Assembly: GCA_964646985.1 (NCBI GenBank)
Contig: CAZYFI010000006.1
Location: 1-44,057 of the forward strand
Reading direction: 5' to 3'
DNA from: UBA2253 sp964646985
GTDB taxonomy: Bacteria > Bacillota_I > Bacilli_A > ML615J-28 > CAG-698
DNA: 44,057 nucleotides
Positions 26,328 to 34,695 of this stretch are shown piece by piece. The first letter of the stretch is position 1. Every line of letters starts with the position of its first letter. Below the pieces are notes generated by a model that saw only the letters and a list, made by a program, of their open reading frames with translations, made no database searches and was not told the origin of the DNA. Both the position numbers and the translations under genes were made by a program.

Positions 26328-26346
26328 TTTTATCAATGCTTTTTTC
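26320..26346 (+). terminator. Intrinsic terminator overlapping the stop codon
   Basis: AGCATTGAT (26320-26328) pairs with ATCAATGCT (26332-26340) around a TTT loop and runs into T6. The TGA stop of the preceding gene is within the left arm. Confidence 0.9.
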
Positions 26347-26353
26347 ATATTCC

Positions 26354-26382
26354 TTGAAAAAAAAGAAGAAAAATCATATAAT
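26354..26382 (+). promoter_or_regulatory. Promoter of the SpoIID-domain lipoprotein gene
   Basis: TTGAAA (26354-26359), a 17-base spacer and TATAAT (26377-26382), 27 bases before the ATG. Confidence 0.85.
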
Positions 26383-26409
26383 GGTAAATAGTTTAGAAAA
26401 GAGGGTTGT

Positions 26410-28854
26410 ATGAAAATTAAGTTTCATTTATTTATTATTTTATTTCTTTTTATATTTGTGGGTTGTACCAATGGAAATGAAGAAATAACCATAGAAGGGC
26501 CAACAGAAATCTTCGAATATCAAACAGTTCTTTATCAAGCAACAGGATTAAAAAACGATTCAGATCAAAATATCATTTGGTCATCATCAAATGAAGAGGT
26601 TGCTTTGGTATCTTCAAGTGGAGAGTTAACAGGATTAGCTGCTGGAATCATTCGGTTGTTTGCTAAGTTGGAATCAAATCCCAAAATATCTAGTTATATC
26701 GACATAACGATAAAACCTTTGATAATCGAGCAAATGGACATTTCTGGAGACACAACAATTGTGGTAAATGAAACAGAACAGTTATCAGTGATTGCTGTTC
26801 CAAGTTATGCTCCAAATCTTTATACTTGGGGAAGCAGCAATGAAAGTATTGTGAGTGTTTCCGATTCTGGACTCATAGAAGGATTGAGCATTGGTAGTGC
26901 AACAATTACGGCTACTAGTTTAGTGAATGAAAGTTTTCATACCGAAATTTTAATTTCTGTAGTTAGAGCTCCATTACAAACCATTGAAATATTGGGTAAT
27001 GATGAAGTTTCAATTGGCTATACTATTTCTCTTTCGGCAGTTGAAAACCAAGAAGAAGTAAATGAACTTGTGACTTGGAGTGTGAGCGATGAAACAAAAG
27101 CCACCGTAAATGAACAAGGAGTTTTATTTGGTTTGCAAGAAGGGTCAGTCATTGTAACAGCAAAAGCCAAAGGTGATGAAAATGTGATTGCCACAAAGCT
27201 TATCAATGTTGTTTTTCGGCCTTATGTGTATTATCATACCAAAATATTGATGATTGATTATACGAATAAAAATATCGAACTATTAAATGTTAGTGCAACA
27301 AAATATGATTCGCAAACAACCATTACGCAACATGTCAATGGAACCACTAAGAGTTTATCCATCAATGATTTGTATTTAGGGATGGAAAATGTTTATGTAA
27401 AAATAGATACGGAAGCCAATGTCATTTCCTCCATTGTCGTTGATGGTGAAATCGGTTTTTCCAACATTCGAGTTGGCATTCGCAAATCCATCAATGATAT
27501 TTCAATTGATTCTACTTTGTATCATGATAGTTTAAGTTTTCGCATCCTCGAAAATATGAACTTGCAGACATTTGATGGGCAAGAAATCATAGCTATTTCT
27601 GAGGCAAGCAACTTAACATTCACTTATGTAAATGGCAAAATTGAAGTAAAAAATGGTGAAAATGTTATTCTAACAACGGAGAAAAGGGTCATTTTAGAAT
27701 CATTAGGTGAAAATGAAAATGTGCAATTCATGAGTATTAGCCGAAGCAATGGACAACCATACTATCATGGTAGTATGGAGGTTGCGATTAAGAACAATCG
27801 CTTGCTTGTTGTGAATGATGTAGATTTAGAAAAATATTTATATAAAGTATTGCCGAGTGAAATGCCGTCTAGTTTTGGCCTCGAGGCTTTGAAAGCACAA
27901 GCGATTGCAGCAAGAACATATGCCTATATGGATGTGCTAAACAAAGCTACATTATCATTTGGGTATTCAGTTGATGATTCCGTAAAATCACAAGTTTACA
28001 ACAATGCATCTCCAAATGATATTTCCAAGCAAGCAGTGAATGGAACAAAAAGCCAAATTATGACTTATAATAATAACCCAATTTCGGCATTTTACTATTC
28101 GACTTCATCAGGATTAACAGCAAGTGGCCATGAAGTTTGGATTCAAAGCCAAGTTGGGCAAGTGACTCCATATTTGATTGGACAAAATTTGACCCAAGAT
28201 GAAAATGGTGATCCACTACTGTTTGATTATCAAGATGAATTAAGCATGCTTACTTTCTTTAAAACCATTAAAATGACTACACCGGATAGTGCTTTGTCTT
28301 CTTATCATCGTTGGAAAGTTGCTTTTACAAAAAGCCAACTTACCAATACCATCAATACCAACCTTCGTTTGACATATAATGCGACTCCTCAATCTGTACT
28401 CACAAAAAATGGCACAAATTGGTTGTCACAAGTGATTCCATCATCCATTGGTGAGGTTACAAATATTTATGTTGGTGAACGAGGTACTTCAGGTGTTGTT
28501 GTCAGTTTAATCATTGAAACTACAACAGGAATTTATAAAATTGTCAATCAATATAATATTCGCTTTACTGTTCGTCCCAAAGATGCAGGAAGTACTGTAT
28601 ATCGTTATTCTGCAAAAGGAACGCAAACTACTTACGGAACTTCGCCTTCCAAAAATGATTCCATATTATTATCAGGTTTCTTTGCCATTGAAATAGTAGA
28701 TGATTATGTCACATTTTATGGTGGAGGAAATGGGCATGGCGTTGGAATGAGTCAATATGGCGCTTATGGATTGGCTAATGCTGGTAAGGATTATGTGGAA
28801 ATCTTAAAAACCTATTATAGTAACATTGCCTTTACAGACATTGGTTTTAAGTGA
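26410..28854 (+). CDS. SpoIID/LytB-domain lipoprotein with Ig-like (BIG2) repeats
   Basis: 814 residues. The lipobox is FVGC (Cys19), and three BIG2 Ig-like domains lie at about 28-270 (IIWSSSNEEVALV, YTWGSSNESIVSV and VTWSVSDETKATV mark each one). After a linker comes a SpoIID/LytB domain (about 450-814). It contains VLPSEMPSSFGLEALKAQ with the probable catalytic Glu484, the AIAARTYAY helix, and the C-terminal GGGNGHGVGMSQYGA block. SpoIID enzymes are lytic transglycosylases acting on peptidoglycan glycan strands lacking stem peptides. The architecture (lipoprotein plus Ig repeats plus wall hydrolase) is the same as the CHAP lipoprotein at 14698. It is transcribed alone. Confidence 0.92.
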   Translation: MKIKFHLFIILFLFIFVGCTNGNEEITIEGPTEIFEYQTVLYQATGLKNDSDQNIIWSSSNEEVALVSSSGELTGLAAGIIRLFAKLESNPKISSYIDITIKPLIIEQMDISGDTTIVVNETEQLSVIAVPSYAPNLYTWGSSNESIVSVSDSGLIEGLSIGSATITATSLVNESFHTEILISVVRAPLQTIEILGNDEVSIGYTISLSAVENQEEVNELVTWSVSDETKATVNEQGVLFGLQEGSVIVTAKAKGDENVIATKLINVVFRPYVYYHTKILMIDYTNKNIELLNVSATKYDSQTTITQHVNGTTKSLSINDLYLGMENVYVKIDTEANVISSIVVDGEIGFSNIRVGIRKSINDISIDSTLYHDSLSFRILENMNLQTFDGQEIIAISEASNLTFTYVNGKIEVKNGENVILTTEKRVILESLGENENVQFMSISRSNGQPYYHGSMEVAIKNNRLLVVNDVDLEKYLYKVLPSEMPSSFGLEALKAQAIAARTYAYMDVLNKATLSFGYSVDDSVKSQVYNNASPNDISKQAVNGTKSQIMTYNNNPISAFYYSTSSGLTASGHEVWIQSQVGQVTPYLIGQNLTQDENGDPLLFDYQDELSMLTFFKTIKMTTPDSALSSYHRWKVAFTKSQLTNTINTNLRLTYNATPQSVLTKNGTNWLSQVIPSSIGEVTNIYVGERGTSGVVVSLIIETTTGIYKIVNQYNIRFTVRPKDAGSTVYRYSAKGTQTTYGTSPSKNDSILLSGFFAIEIVDDYVTFYGGGNGHGVGMSQYGAYGLANAGKDYVEILKTYYSNIAFTDIGFK

Positions 28855-28879
28855 ATTTGAAGATTTATTTGATTAATAA

Positions 28880-28910
28880 AAAATCCCCAAGAAATTCTTG
28901 GGGATTTTGA
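28880..28910. terminator. Bidirectional terminator between convergent genes
   Basis: AAAATCCCCAAG (28880-28891) pairs with CTTGGGGATTTT (28897-28908) around AAATT, flanked by A and T runs. It serves the SpoIID gene (+) and the GPH symporter gene (-). Confidence 0.9.
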
Positions 28911-30566
28911 TTATTGATTGGCTTTTTTAGCTTTGATTTCGGCAATCATGTTATCGTACATTTGTTCATCAATGATGAACTTCTTTTTCAAAATGATATA
29001 TGATGCTGATACTAGAATGGTTGGAAAGACTGTGACAGCAAGACGCAATATCAAACGCATTTTTACATCTGCAAGATCTTTGAAGTTACTGTTTGCAGTT
29101 TCTGTGATCAACATTGCACTTGGCTTTGTTAAATCATCTACTCCTTGATTGTCTTTTTCATATGCAAATTGTACTTCTGCAAGCATATCATAAAATTGAT
29201 TCTTTTCTTCAGTAGTTAACTCGTCGTATTCTTCACCATCAAAAATAATTTGTTTTAGCAAGATATTTGCTTGATAAGTTACTTGCTCAGAAACGGATAA
29301 ATTATCATAAATATCTTTTTGTTTTTCTAGTTCACTTACATTTTGAGATAATACATAAATACCAGAAACAAGCAATATTAAGGTTATGAAACCTTGTTCT
29401 AGAGCGCTTGCCATTTTTGCCATGAACGGTCGCAAAGAGAAAATGATTCCTTCGTTACGCTCTCCGGTACGATATTCATTGTATTCGATGGTGTTGGCAA
29501 TGTTGACAGTCAAAACCATATAAAAGAGGGCTTGGCCGGTGAATACCAAAATTCCAAATGCACAAATTGTAATTAAATTAACAGGTAAAAAGGCAACAAA
29601 TCCCATTAACAATAGTAATAAATAACCAAAAGCCAAAATGATTAAGCTGACCCAAAGGAGTTTTTTTCTTCCTAATTTATTGACTATTTTTGGATAAAGG
29701 GCTTGGATACTCAAATTACTGACCCCAAAAGTAACAATGAAAATGGTTACTTTAAAAGGATCATATCCTAATTCTAAGAAAAAGAAATTATAACCAAGGG
29801 CAACCAAAGTATTGCTACCAAGATTATATAAAAGCATTGCCAAGATGAGCCATAATAATTGATCATTTTTCGCAATCACTCGTATCATTTTTTTGATGGA
29901 TACATTTTCTTGGGGAATGATGTCTTTTACTTCTGGTTCTTTTACTCCAAAAACAGTTAACAACTGGCAACCTACCAAAAACAAAGCAATGACAATGGAA
30001 ATCATTGAGTAGCCACTGACCGCATCACCAACGGTTAAGAAAGTGATCATCGCATGGGCGGCAAATGCGCCAACACCAGCAAACACAACGGCAAGAGTGG
30101 TTATTTTGTCACGATGTTTGGGGTTTGTAGAAAGACTTGGAAGCATTGACCAATAAGAAATGTCATTCATTGTGAAAGCAATTTCCCAAGCTAAGTAGAT
30201 AATTCCAAAGAAGATGACAAAGTTCCAACCATCATTGCCTAAAGGGCGAACGTTGAACATTAATATGATGACAATTGCTGTGGTAACTGCACCAATTAAA
30301 ATCCATGGTTTGAATTTTCCAAATCTAGATTTCGTGTTTTCGATGATGGTGCCCATCATCGGATCATTAATGGCATCCCAAATTCTCCCAACAATCAGCA
30401 TAATACCAATGACAGCAAACTGTTGTACAGACAATCCTAGCCCTGCATATTGAATGTAAGTAAGAAAGAAAGTTGCAACAAGTGTATAAGTCATATCACG
30501 ACCAATGCCGCCTAGACTATAAGCCCACTTGTTTCTTCGCAAATATTCATTTTTAGGTTGATCCAT
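28911..30566 (-). CDS. GPH-family (MelB-like) sugar:cation symporter
   Basis: 551 residues with about 12 membrane helices. The start at 30566 is preferred because GGAGGT is six to seven bases upstream and contains the codons after the earlier ATG at 30578. The N-terminus YSLGGIGRDMTYTLVATFF and the loop WDAINDPMMGTIIENTKSRFGKFKPW are hallmarks of glycoside-pentoside-hexuronide symporters (MelB, XynP, GusB); the Asp residues in the first pair of helices bind the cation. Residues ~408-501 form a hydrophilic insert before the last helix, not usual for the family. The substrate cannot be told from sequence. It is transcribed alone; a -10 TATAAT (30600-30595, minus strand) is visible, the -35 is not clear. 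Confidence 0.9.
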   Translation of the reverse strand: MDQPKNEYLRRNKWAYSLGGIGRDMTYTLVATFFLTYIQYAGLGLSVQQFAVIGIMLIVGRIWDAINDPMMGTIIENTKSRFGKFKPWILIGAVTTAIVIILMFNVRPLGNDGWNFVIFFGIIYLAWEIAFTMNDISYWSMLPSLSTNPKHRDKITTLAVVFAGVGAFAAHAMITFLTVGDAVSGYSMISIVIALFLVGCQLLTVFGVKEPEVKDIIPQENVSIKKMIRVIAKNDQLLWLILAMLLYNLGSNTLVALGYNFFFLELGYDPFKVTIFIVTFGVSNLSIQALYPKIVNKLGRKKLLWVSLIILAFGYLLLLLMGFVAFLPVNLITICAFGILVFTGQALFYMVLTVNIANTIEYNEYRTGERNEGIIFSLRPFMAKMASALEQGFITLILLVSGIYVLSQNVSELEKQKDIYDNLSVSEQVTYQANILLKQIIFDGEEYDELTTEEKNQFYDMLAEVQFAYEKDNQGVDDLTKPSAMLITETANSNFKDLADVKMRLILRLAVTVFPTILVSASYIILKKKFIIDEQMYDNMIAEIKAKKANQ

Positions 30567-30641
30567 ATAAACCTCCATGATTCAATCTAAAAGTATTATA
30601 TCACTATTTTCTGTTTTCTAAAACAAACTTTTAGATAAAGC

Positions 30642-30677
30642 GTAAATATTTACATTGTTTCATAACTATGATATAAT
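30642..30677 (+). promoter_or_regulatory. Promoter and possible operator of desulfoferrodoxin gene
   Basis: TTTACA (30649-30654), a 17-base spacer and TATAAT (30672-30677). A perfect 12-base palindrome GTAAATATTTAC (30642-30653) overlaps the -35 box, where a repressor could block RNA polymerase. The palindrome is seen directly; its regulator is unknown. Confidence 0.75.
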
Positions 30678-30701
30678 TTCATTGATAGGAGGATTGGTAA
30701 A

Positions 30702-31082
30702 ATGAAGGCGAAATTTTTTATTTGTGAGCATTGCGGCAATGAAGTTGTAATGATTCATCATTCTGGAGTTACTCCAGTGTGCTGTGGCGAAAGTATGAAG
30801 GAGTTGGTTCCGAATACAAAAGAAGCAGCTTATGAAAAACATATTCCTCTTGTTGTACAAGAAGGAAATCATGTTAGTGTCGTTGTTGGAAGTGTGGAAC
30901 ACCCTATGGTGGAAGCCCATTTCATTAAATGGATTTATGTTGAAACAACAAAGGGTGGTCAATTTAAGAAACTAGTTCCTGGAGAAAAACCTCAAGCAAC
31001 CTTTACCCTTTCTGATGAGAAATTAGTTGCTGTTTATGAGTATTGCAATCTTCATGGACTTTGGGTTTACGAAGCAAAATAA
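30702..31082 (+). CDS. dfx: Desulfoferrodoxin (superoxide reductase)
   Basis: 126 residues, the normal length for two-iron desulfoferrodoxin. The N-terminal rubredoxin-like centre I has Cys8, Cys11, Cys27 and Cys28. Centre II has the EKH motif (Glu45-Lys46-His47), His67 in EHPM, His73, Cys115 and His118 in YCNLHG, giving the His4Cys iron site and the lid Glu-Lys pair. It reduces superoxide to hydrogen peroxide using electrons from rubredoxin-type donors, an oxygen defence of anaerobes. GGAGG precedes the ATG by nine bases. It is transcribed alone and converges with thioredoxin. Confidence 0.97.
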   Translation: MKAKFFICEHCGNEVVMIHHSGVTPVCCGESMKELVPNTKEAAYEKHIPLVVQEGNHVSVVVGSVEHPMVEAHFIKWIYVETTKGGQFKKLVPGEKPQATFTLSDEKLVAVYEYCNLHGLWVYEAK

Positions 31083-31083
31083 T

Positions 31084-31122
31084 AAAAAAAGTGATTCATA
31101 TTTGTTATGAATCACTTTTTTT
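31084..31122. terminator. Bidirectional terminator
   Basis: A 17-bp perfect stem (31084-31100 with 31106-31122), loop TTTGT, with A7 and T7 at the ends. It serves desulfoferrodoxin (+) and thioredoxin (-). Confidence 0.93.
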
Positions 31123-31126
31123 GTGC

Positions 31127-31438
31127 TTAGGCATTGTTTTTAATGATGGTTAAAATTGCGTCTTTTGGTTTATACCCCATTGTTTTTGAAACTACTTGAC
31201 CTTTTTTAATTAATACAAGAGTAGGAATCGCAGAAATTTGATATTTTCTGGCAAGATCATATTCTTGATCAACATCAACTTTTAAAACTTTAACTTTTCC
31301 TTCTAATTCTTTGTTTAAATCTTCAATGACTGGGGCCATCATTTTACATGGTCCGCACCAATCTGCATAAAAATCAACCAATACTAATTCATTGTTGGCA
31401 ACTGCGTTTTCAAAATTTGCTTTATTTGTTTTCTCCAT
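31127..31438 (-). CDS. trxA: Thioredoxin
   Basis: 103 residues, standard thioredoxin length, with active site W27-C28-G-P-C31, the preceding LVDFYAD strand and the cis-proline loop AIPTLVLI. It reduces protein disulfides and supplies electrons to reductases. AAAGGAT lies eight bases before the start, and a -10 TATAAT (31469-31464, minus strand) is visible with a poor -35. It is transcribed alone, convergent with desulfoferrodoxin. Confidence 0.96.
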   Translation of the reverse strand: MEKTNKANFENAVANNELVLVDFYADWCGPCKMMAPVIEDLNKELEGKVKVLKVDVDQEYDLARKYQISAIPTLVLIKKGQVVSKTMGYKPKDAILTIIKNNA

Positions 31439-31513
31439 ATTTGTATCCTTTCACTTTTTCTTTATTATACAACATTTATAGCAAATATTCTAGTTTTTTG
31501 CTTGTGGTTGTTA

Positions 31514-31542
31514 TTGGAATAATGGAAGAATGGTGGTATAAT
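31514..31542 (+). promoter_or_regulatory. Promoter of the PatB/MalY-type gene
   Basis: TTGGAA (31514-31519), a 17-base spacer and TATAAT (31537-31542). It excludes the in-frame ATG at 31522 as the start. Confidence 0.8.
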
Positions 31543-31572
31543 TTAATCACAAGAAGAGTTGAGGAGTTATTC

Positions 31573-32730
31573 ATGGATTGTTTTAATAAACCTATCTCAA
31601 GATTGCATACTGGTTCTTCAAAATGGAACTTTGCGGATGAACATATGCTATCCTTTTCGATTGCTGATTCTGATTATCCAACAGCAAAAGAAATCATTAA
31701 AGCATTAAAAACAAGGTGCGAACATGGCATCTTTGGGTACACACAAGTTGATGATGATTATCGAGACATCTTAACAAAATGGTTTATGCGTCGATATCAT
31801 TATGAAGTCAAACATGATTGGATTATTCCAACGGTAGGAATTGTTCCTTCCATTGCCCTTGCAATTGATACATATACCAATGAAGGGGATAAAATTGTCA
31901 TTCAACCACCGGTTTATAATCCGTTTTTTTCGGTAATTGAGTCCACAAAACGAATTGTGGCCCTAAACATACTAAAATGTGAGAACAATCATTATGAAAT
32001 GGACTTTGTTGATTTAGAGCAACATTTCATAGATGGTGCTAAAATGATGATTTTATGTAGTCCCCATAACCCTGTGGGCCGCGTTTGGAATAAAGAAGAA
32101 CTAGATAAACTAGTTGCTCTTTGTAATCAATACGAAGTGATTTTATTTAGTGATGAAATTCATTGTGATTTTATTTTAGAGCATGTTTCTTTTGTTTCCA
32201 TGGGACAGTACTTTTCTCAATTTGATCACATTATCATTGGTACTGCACCAAGCAAAACATTTAACCTTGCAGGTTTAAAAACTTCGAATTTAATTATACC
32301 AAACTATGAGTACCGACAAAGGTATTTAGAGCAAATGACAAGGCATTTTGCTTCTTCACCAAATTTACTCGGTATTGTCGCTTGTAAAGCAGCCTATCAA
32401 TATGGTGAAGAATGGCTGGAAAAACAGCTTTCACATTTGCGAAAAAACTACACATTTGCTGTAACTTTTATGAAAGAACATATCCCAGAAGCAAAAATGG
32501 CAAAACTTGAAGGAACTTATTTGCTTTGGGTTGATTTGAGATTTTTAAATTTAAATAGCAGTCAAATAGCGAATGATTTAAAATCCCTTGGCATGTTGGT
32601 AAATGAAGGTAAAAATTATGGAAAAGAATGCGAAGGATTCATTAGAATCAATATTGCTTGTCCAATATCTTACTTAAAAGAAGGTATGTATATTCTTTGT
32701 AAATACATAGCCGGAAAAAGAAAAGTTTGA
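31573..32730 (+). CDS. PatB/MalY-type PLP enzyme (probable cystathionine beta-lyase)
   Basis: 385 residues, fold type I aminotransferase class I/II. The start ATG 31573 follows GAGGAG by six bases. MalY/PatB features are the N-terminal DxxxxRxxTxSxKW-like stretch (PISRLHTGSSKWNF), the SIADSDYP block (usually MWVADMDF), GIFGYT, SPHNPVGRVW, SDEIHCDF, and the PLP lysine Lys228 in APSKTFNLAGL. These enzymes cleave C-S bonds of cystathionine or cysteine to give pyruvate and ammonia, so a role in sulfur amino acid metabolism is likely. Other aminotransferase activities cannot be excluded. It is transcribed alone. Confidence 0.88.
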   Translation: MDCFNKPISRLHTGSSKWNFADEHMLSFSIADSDYPTAKEIIKALKTRCEHGIFGYTQVDDDYRDILTKWFMRRYHYEVKHDWIIPTVGIVPSIALAIDTYTNEGDKIVIQPPVYNPFFSVIESTKRIVALNILKCENNHYEMDFVDLEQHFIDGAKMMILCSPHNPVGRVWNKEELDKLVALCNQYEVILFSDEIHCDFILEHVSFVSMGQYFSQFDHIIIGTAPSKTFNLAGLKTSNLIIPNYEYRQRYLEQMTRHFASSPNLLGIVACKAAYQYGEEWLEKQLSHLRKNYTFAVTFMKEHIPEAKMAKLEGTYLLWVDLRFLNLNSSQIANDLKSLGMLVNEGKNYGKECEGFIRINIACPISYLKEGMYILCKYIAGKRKV

Positions 32731-32884
32731 TATTTGCTCTTCTCTGCATTTTTAAGAAAGTGGATTAATTAACCACTTATGGTGTAAACTTACAGTCAGG
32801 GGCAAATTTAAGCCCAATTCATGGGAAATAGGGGTCTGGTCACCAAAAACAAATCAAACCTTGATTTTCCACTAAAAATTACAT
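32731..32884. other. Gene-free stretch with two inverted repeats and a GC-richer block
   Basis: No reading frame of note. AAGTGG/CCACTT (32758-32763 and 32773-32778) form a hairpin around an AT loop, without a T run. GGGC/GCCC (32800-32803 and 32812-32815) flank AAATTTAA. The block GGGGTCTGGTCACC (32831-32844) is clearly more GC-rich than its surroundings. These could be the remains of a mobile element end, but there is no transposase and I cannot support more than that. Confidence 0.4.
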
Positions 32885-32913
32885 TTGATAAAAAGTGATA
32901 AAAATAGTATAAT
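32885..32913 (+). promoter_or_regulatory. Promoter of the small membrane protein gene
   Basis: TTGATA (32885-32890), a 17-base spacer and TATAAT (32908-32913), followed by AAGGAGG. Confidence 0.85.
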
Positions 32914-32932
32914 TTACTAAGGAGGAAATATT

Positions 32933-33235
32933 ATGACTACTAAAAATAAAATCATTGCCATTACACCATTTTTTTGTTTGATTGCCTTTTTTTTGATTGG
33001 ATATTTTACAAAAACATACCATCCAACATGGCTTGTTTTTCTACTCATTCCCTTGATGCCGTTTATCGTTGGTGAAAAAAAGATTCGTTTTTCTATTCCC
33101 TTGTTAATTGCAACAACGTATGTCGTTGCTAGTTTTTTGACTGGCTTGTGGCATCCTCTTTGGGTCATGTTGTTTTTAATCCCTGTGTTTCATATTGTAT
33201 TAACACCAACTAGAGATAATATAAAAAACGATTAA
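32933..33235 (+). CDS. Small membrane protein with internal duplication
   Basis: 100 residues with four hydrophobic segments. Two halves repeat the same pattern: a helix, T/G, then [YW]HPxW followed by L-I-P (TYHPTWLVFLLIPLMPF and LWHPLWVMLFLIPVFHI). This suggests a duplicated two-helix unit. Similar modules occur at the C-terminus of some Xre-type regulators and as stand-alone proteins of unknown role. Its strong promoter and AAGGAGG site suggest good expression. I do not recognise a function. Confidence 0.75.
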   Translation: MTTKNKIIAITPFFCLIAFFLIGYFTKTYHPTWLVFLLIPLMPFIVGEKKIRFSIPLLIATTYVVASFLTGLWHPLWVMLFLIPVFHIVLTPTRDNIKND

Positions 33236-33255
33236 AGAGACTAAATCTCTTTTTT
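33234..33255 (+). terminator. Short intrinsic terminator
   Basis: AAAGAGA (33234-33240) pairs with TCTCTTT (33246-33252) around CTAAA, ending in T6. It partly overlaps the stop codon of the small membrane protein. No separate promoter fits between it and 33271. Confidence 0.75.
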
Positions 33256-33270
33256 CATTAGTGAGGTACT

Positions 33271-33822
33271 ATGAGTATTTGGGAAATTATTTTCATTGGA
33301 ATTGGTCTATCAATGGATGCTGCTGCGGTGTCTTTGTGTAACGGCCTAATGGAAACAAAGATGGTCTTAAAGAAAACACTGTTTATTGCACTATTGTTTG
33401 GCTTTTTTCAAGGAATAATGCCAATCTTTGGCTATTATTTGGGATCTTTATTTAACCAGTATGTGCAAAATATGACTTTATATTTGGCATCGAGTATTTT
33501 GATTCTACTTGGTGTCAAGATGATTTACGAGCAATGGCTTCATAAAGATGATTCATGTAGTTTATCCACAATACCTGTTTTGATATCGCAAGGATTTGCA
33601 ACAAGCATTGATGCTTTCTTAGTGGGATTCTCTTTGGTATTTTTAAATGTAAAAATATATGAAGCTTCCTTTACCATAGCGATTGTAACAGCTTTGATTT
33701 GCTTTTTTGCGATTCTATTAGGAAAAAAATTTGGGAATCTATTGCGAAGCAAAGCTGTTTTATTTGGAGGCCTTATCTTAATTGGAATTGGAATCAAAAT
33801 AATTGTGGAAGGTTTAATATAG
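33271..33822 (+). CDS. mntP: MntP-like manganese efflux pump
   Basis: 183 residues with six membrane helices, the usual length of the MntP (former DUF204) family. The two symmetry-related motifs are present: GLSMDAAAVSLCNGL (Asp16) and GFATSIDAFLVGFSLV (Asp114), the acidic residues required for Mn export. GAGGT precedes the start. It is the first of eight closely spaced genes ending at 39372, with no clear promoter of its own, so transcription may read through the short upstream hairpin. Confidence 0.92.
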   Translation: MSIWEIIFIGIGLSMDAAAVSLCNGLMETKMVLKKTLFIALLFGFFQGIMPIFGYYLGSLFNQYVQNMTLYLASSILILLGVKMIYEQWLHKDDSCSLSTIPVLISQGFATSIDAFLVGFSLVFLNVKIYEASFTIAIVTALICFFAILLGKKFGNLLRSKAVLFGGLILIGIGIKIIVEGLI

Positions 33823-33832
33823 GTAATTTGTT

Positions 33833-34690
33833 ATGAAAATTGGTTTTATAGGTGTTGGCGTTATGGGAAGCCATATGGTGCGAAATCTATTAAAAAATCA
33901 GCATCAAGTAGAAATTTATGCAAGAAATCCTGAAAAAGTTGTAGATGTTATCAAAGATGGAGCCGTTTATGTTCCTAGCATTTCTTTGTTAGCCAAACAA
34001 AATCCCATTATCATTACTATGGTGGGATTTCCAAGTGATGTTGAAAGTGTATACTTTGATCAAAATATGTTACTAGCTAGTGCAAAACCAAATACAATTT
34101 TAATCGATATGACAACATCTTCACCATCGCTAGCTTTGAAAATTTATGAAAAAGCAAAAGCAAAAAATATGCAAGCACTAGATTGTCCTGTTACAGGTGG
34201 TGATATCGGTGCAAAAGAAGGAACTTTGACTATTTTTGGTGGTGGTGACTTGGCAAGTTTTCAAATAATATTGCCACTCCTTGAAGCAATGGGAAATAAT
34301 ATCGTGTATGTAGGTTCAGCAGGCTCAGGCCAACACGCGAAGTTAGCCAATCAAATTGGTGTTGCTGGGGCCATTGCTGCAGTCAGTGAAATGATTGCTT
34401 ATGCAAGGGCCAATGGTTTAGATCCTGAAAAATTGGTTTCAGTGTGGAATACAGGAAGTGCTGCAAGCACCCAATTAAAGGTGTCTGCACCAAGAGCACT
34501 TTCGGGAAATATGAAACCTGGTTTTTTTATCAAACACTTTATCAAAGACATGAATTTAGCAATTCAAGAAACAGAAAATAAGCATCTCAATTTAGAAATG
34601 CTCCATACTGTTCGCGACATGTATCAAAAAATGGCGGAAAAGGGATTTGAAGATTTAGGAACACAAGCCTTAGTGAAATATTATGAGTGA
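33833..34690 (+). CDS. 3-hydroxyisobutyrate dehydrogenase-family NAD(P) oxidoreductase
   Basis: 285 residues, typical of beta-hydroxyacid dehydrogenases. Rossmann motif GFIGVGVMG (4-12), substrate motif DCPVTGGDIGAKEGTL (117-132), and the catalytic lysine Lys170 in GSGQHAKLANQ. Members oxidise 3-hydroxyisobutyrate, tartronate semialdehyde or small 3-hydroxy acids; the exact substrate cannot be read from sequence. It follows mntP by 10 bases and lies five bases before the next gene. Confidence 0.93.
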   Translation: MKIGFIGVGVMGSHMVRNLLKNQHQVEIYARNPEKVVDVIKDGAVYVPSISLLAKQNPIIITMVGFPSDVESVYFDQNMLLASAKPNTILIDMTTSSPSLALKIYEKAKAKNMQALDCPVTGGDIGAKEGTLTIFGGGDLASFQIILPLLEAMGNNIVYVGSAGSGQHAKLANQIGVAGAIAAVSEMIAYARANGLDPEKLVSVWNTGSAASTQLKVSAPRALSGNMKPGFFIKHFIKDMNLAIQETENKHLNLEMLHTVRDMYQKMAEKGFEDLGTQALVKYYE

Positions 34691-34695
34691 AAAAT

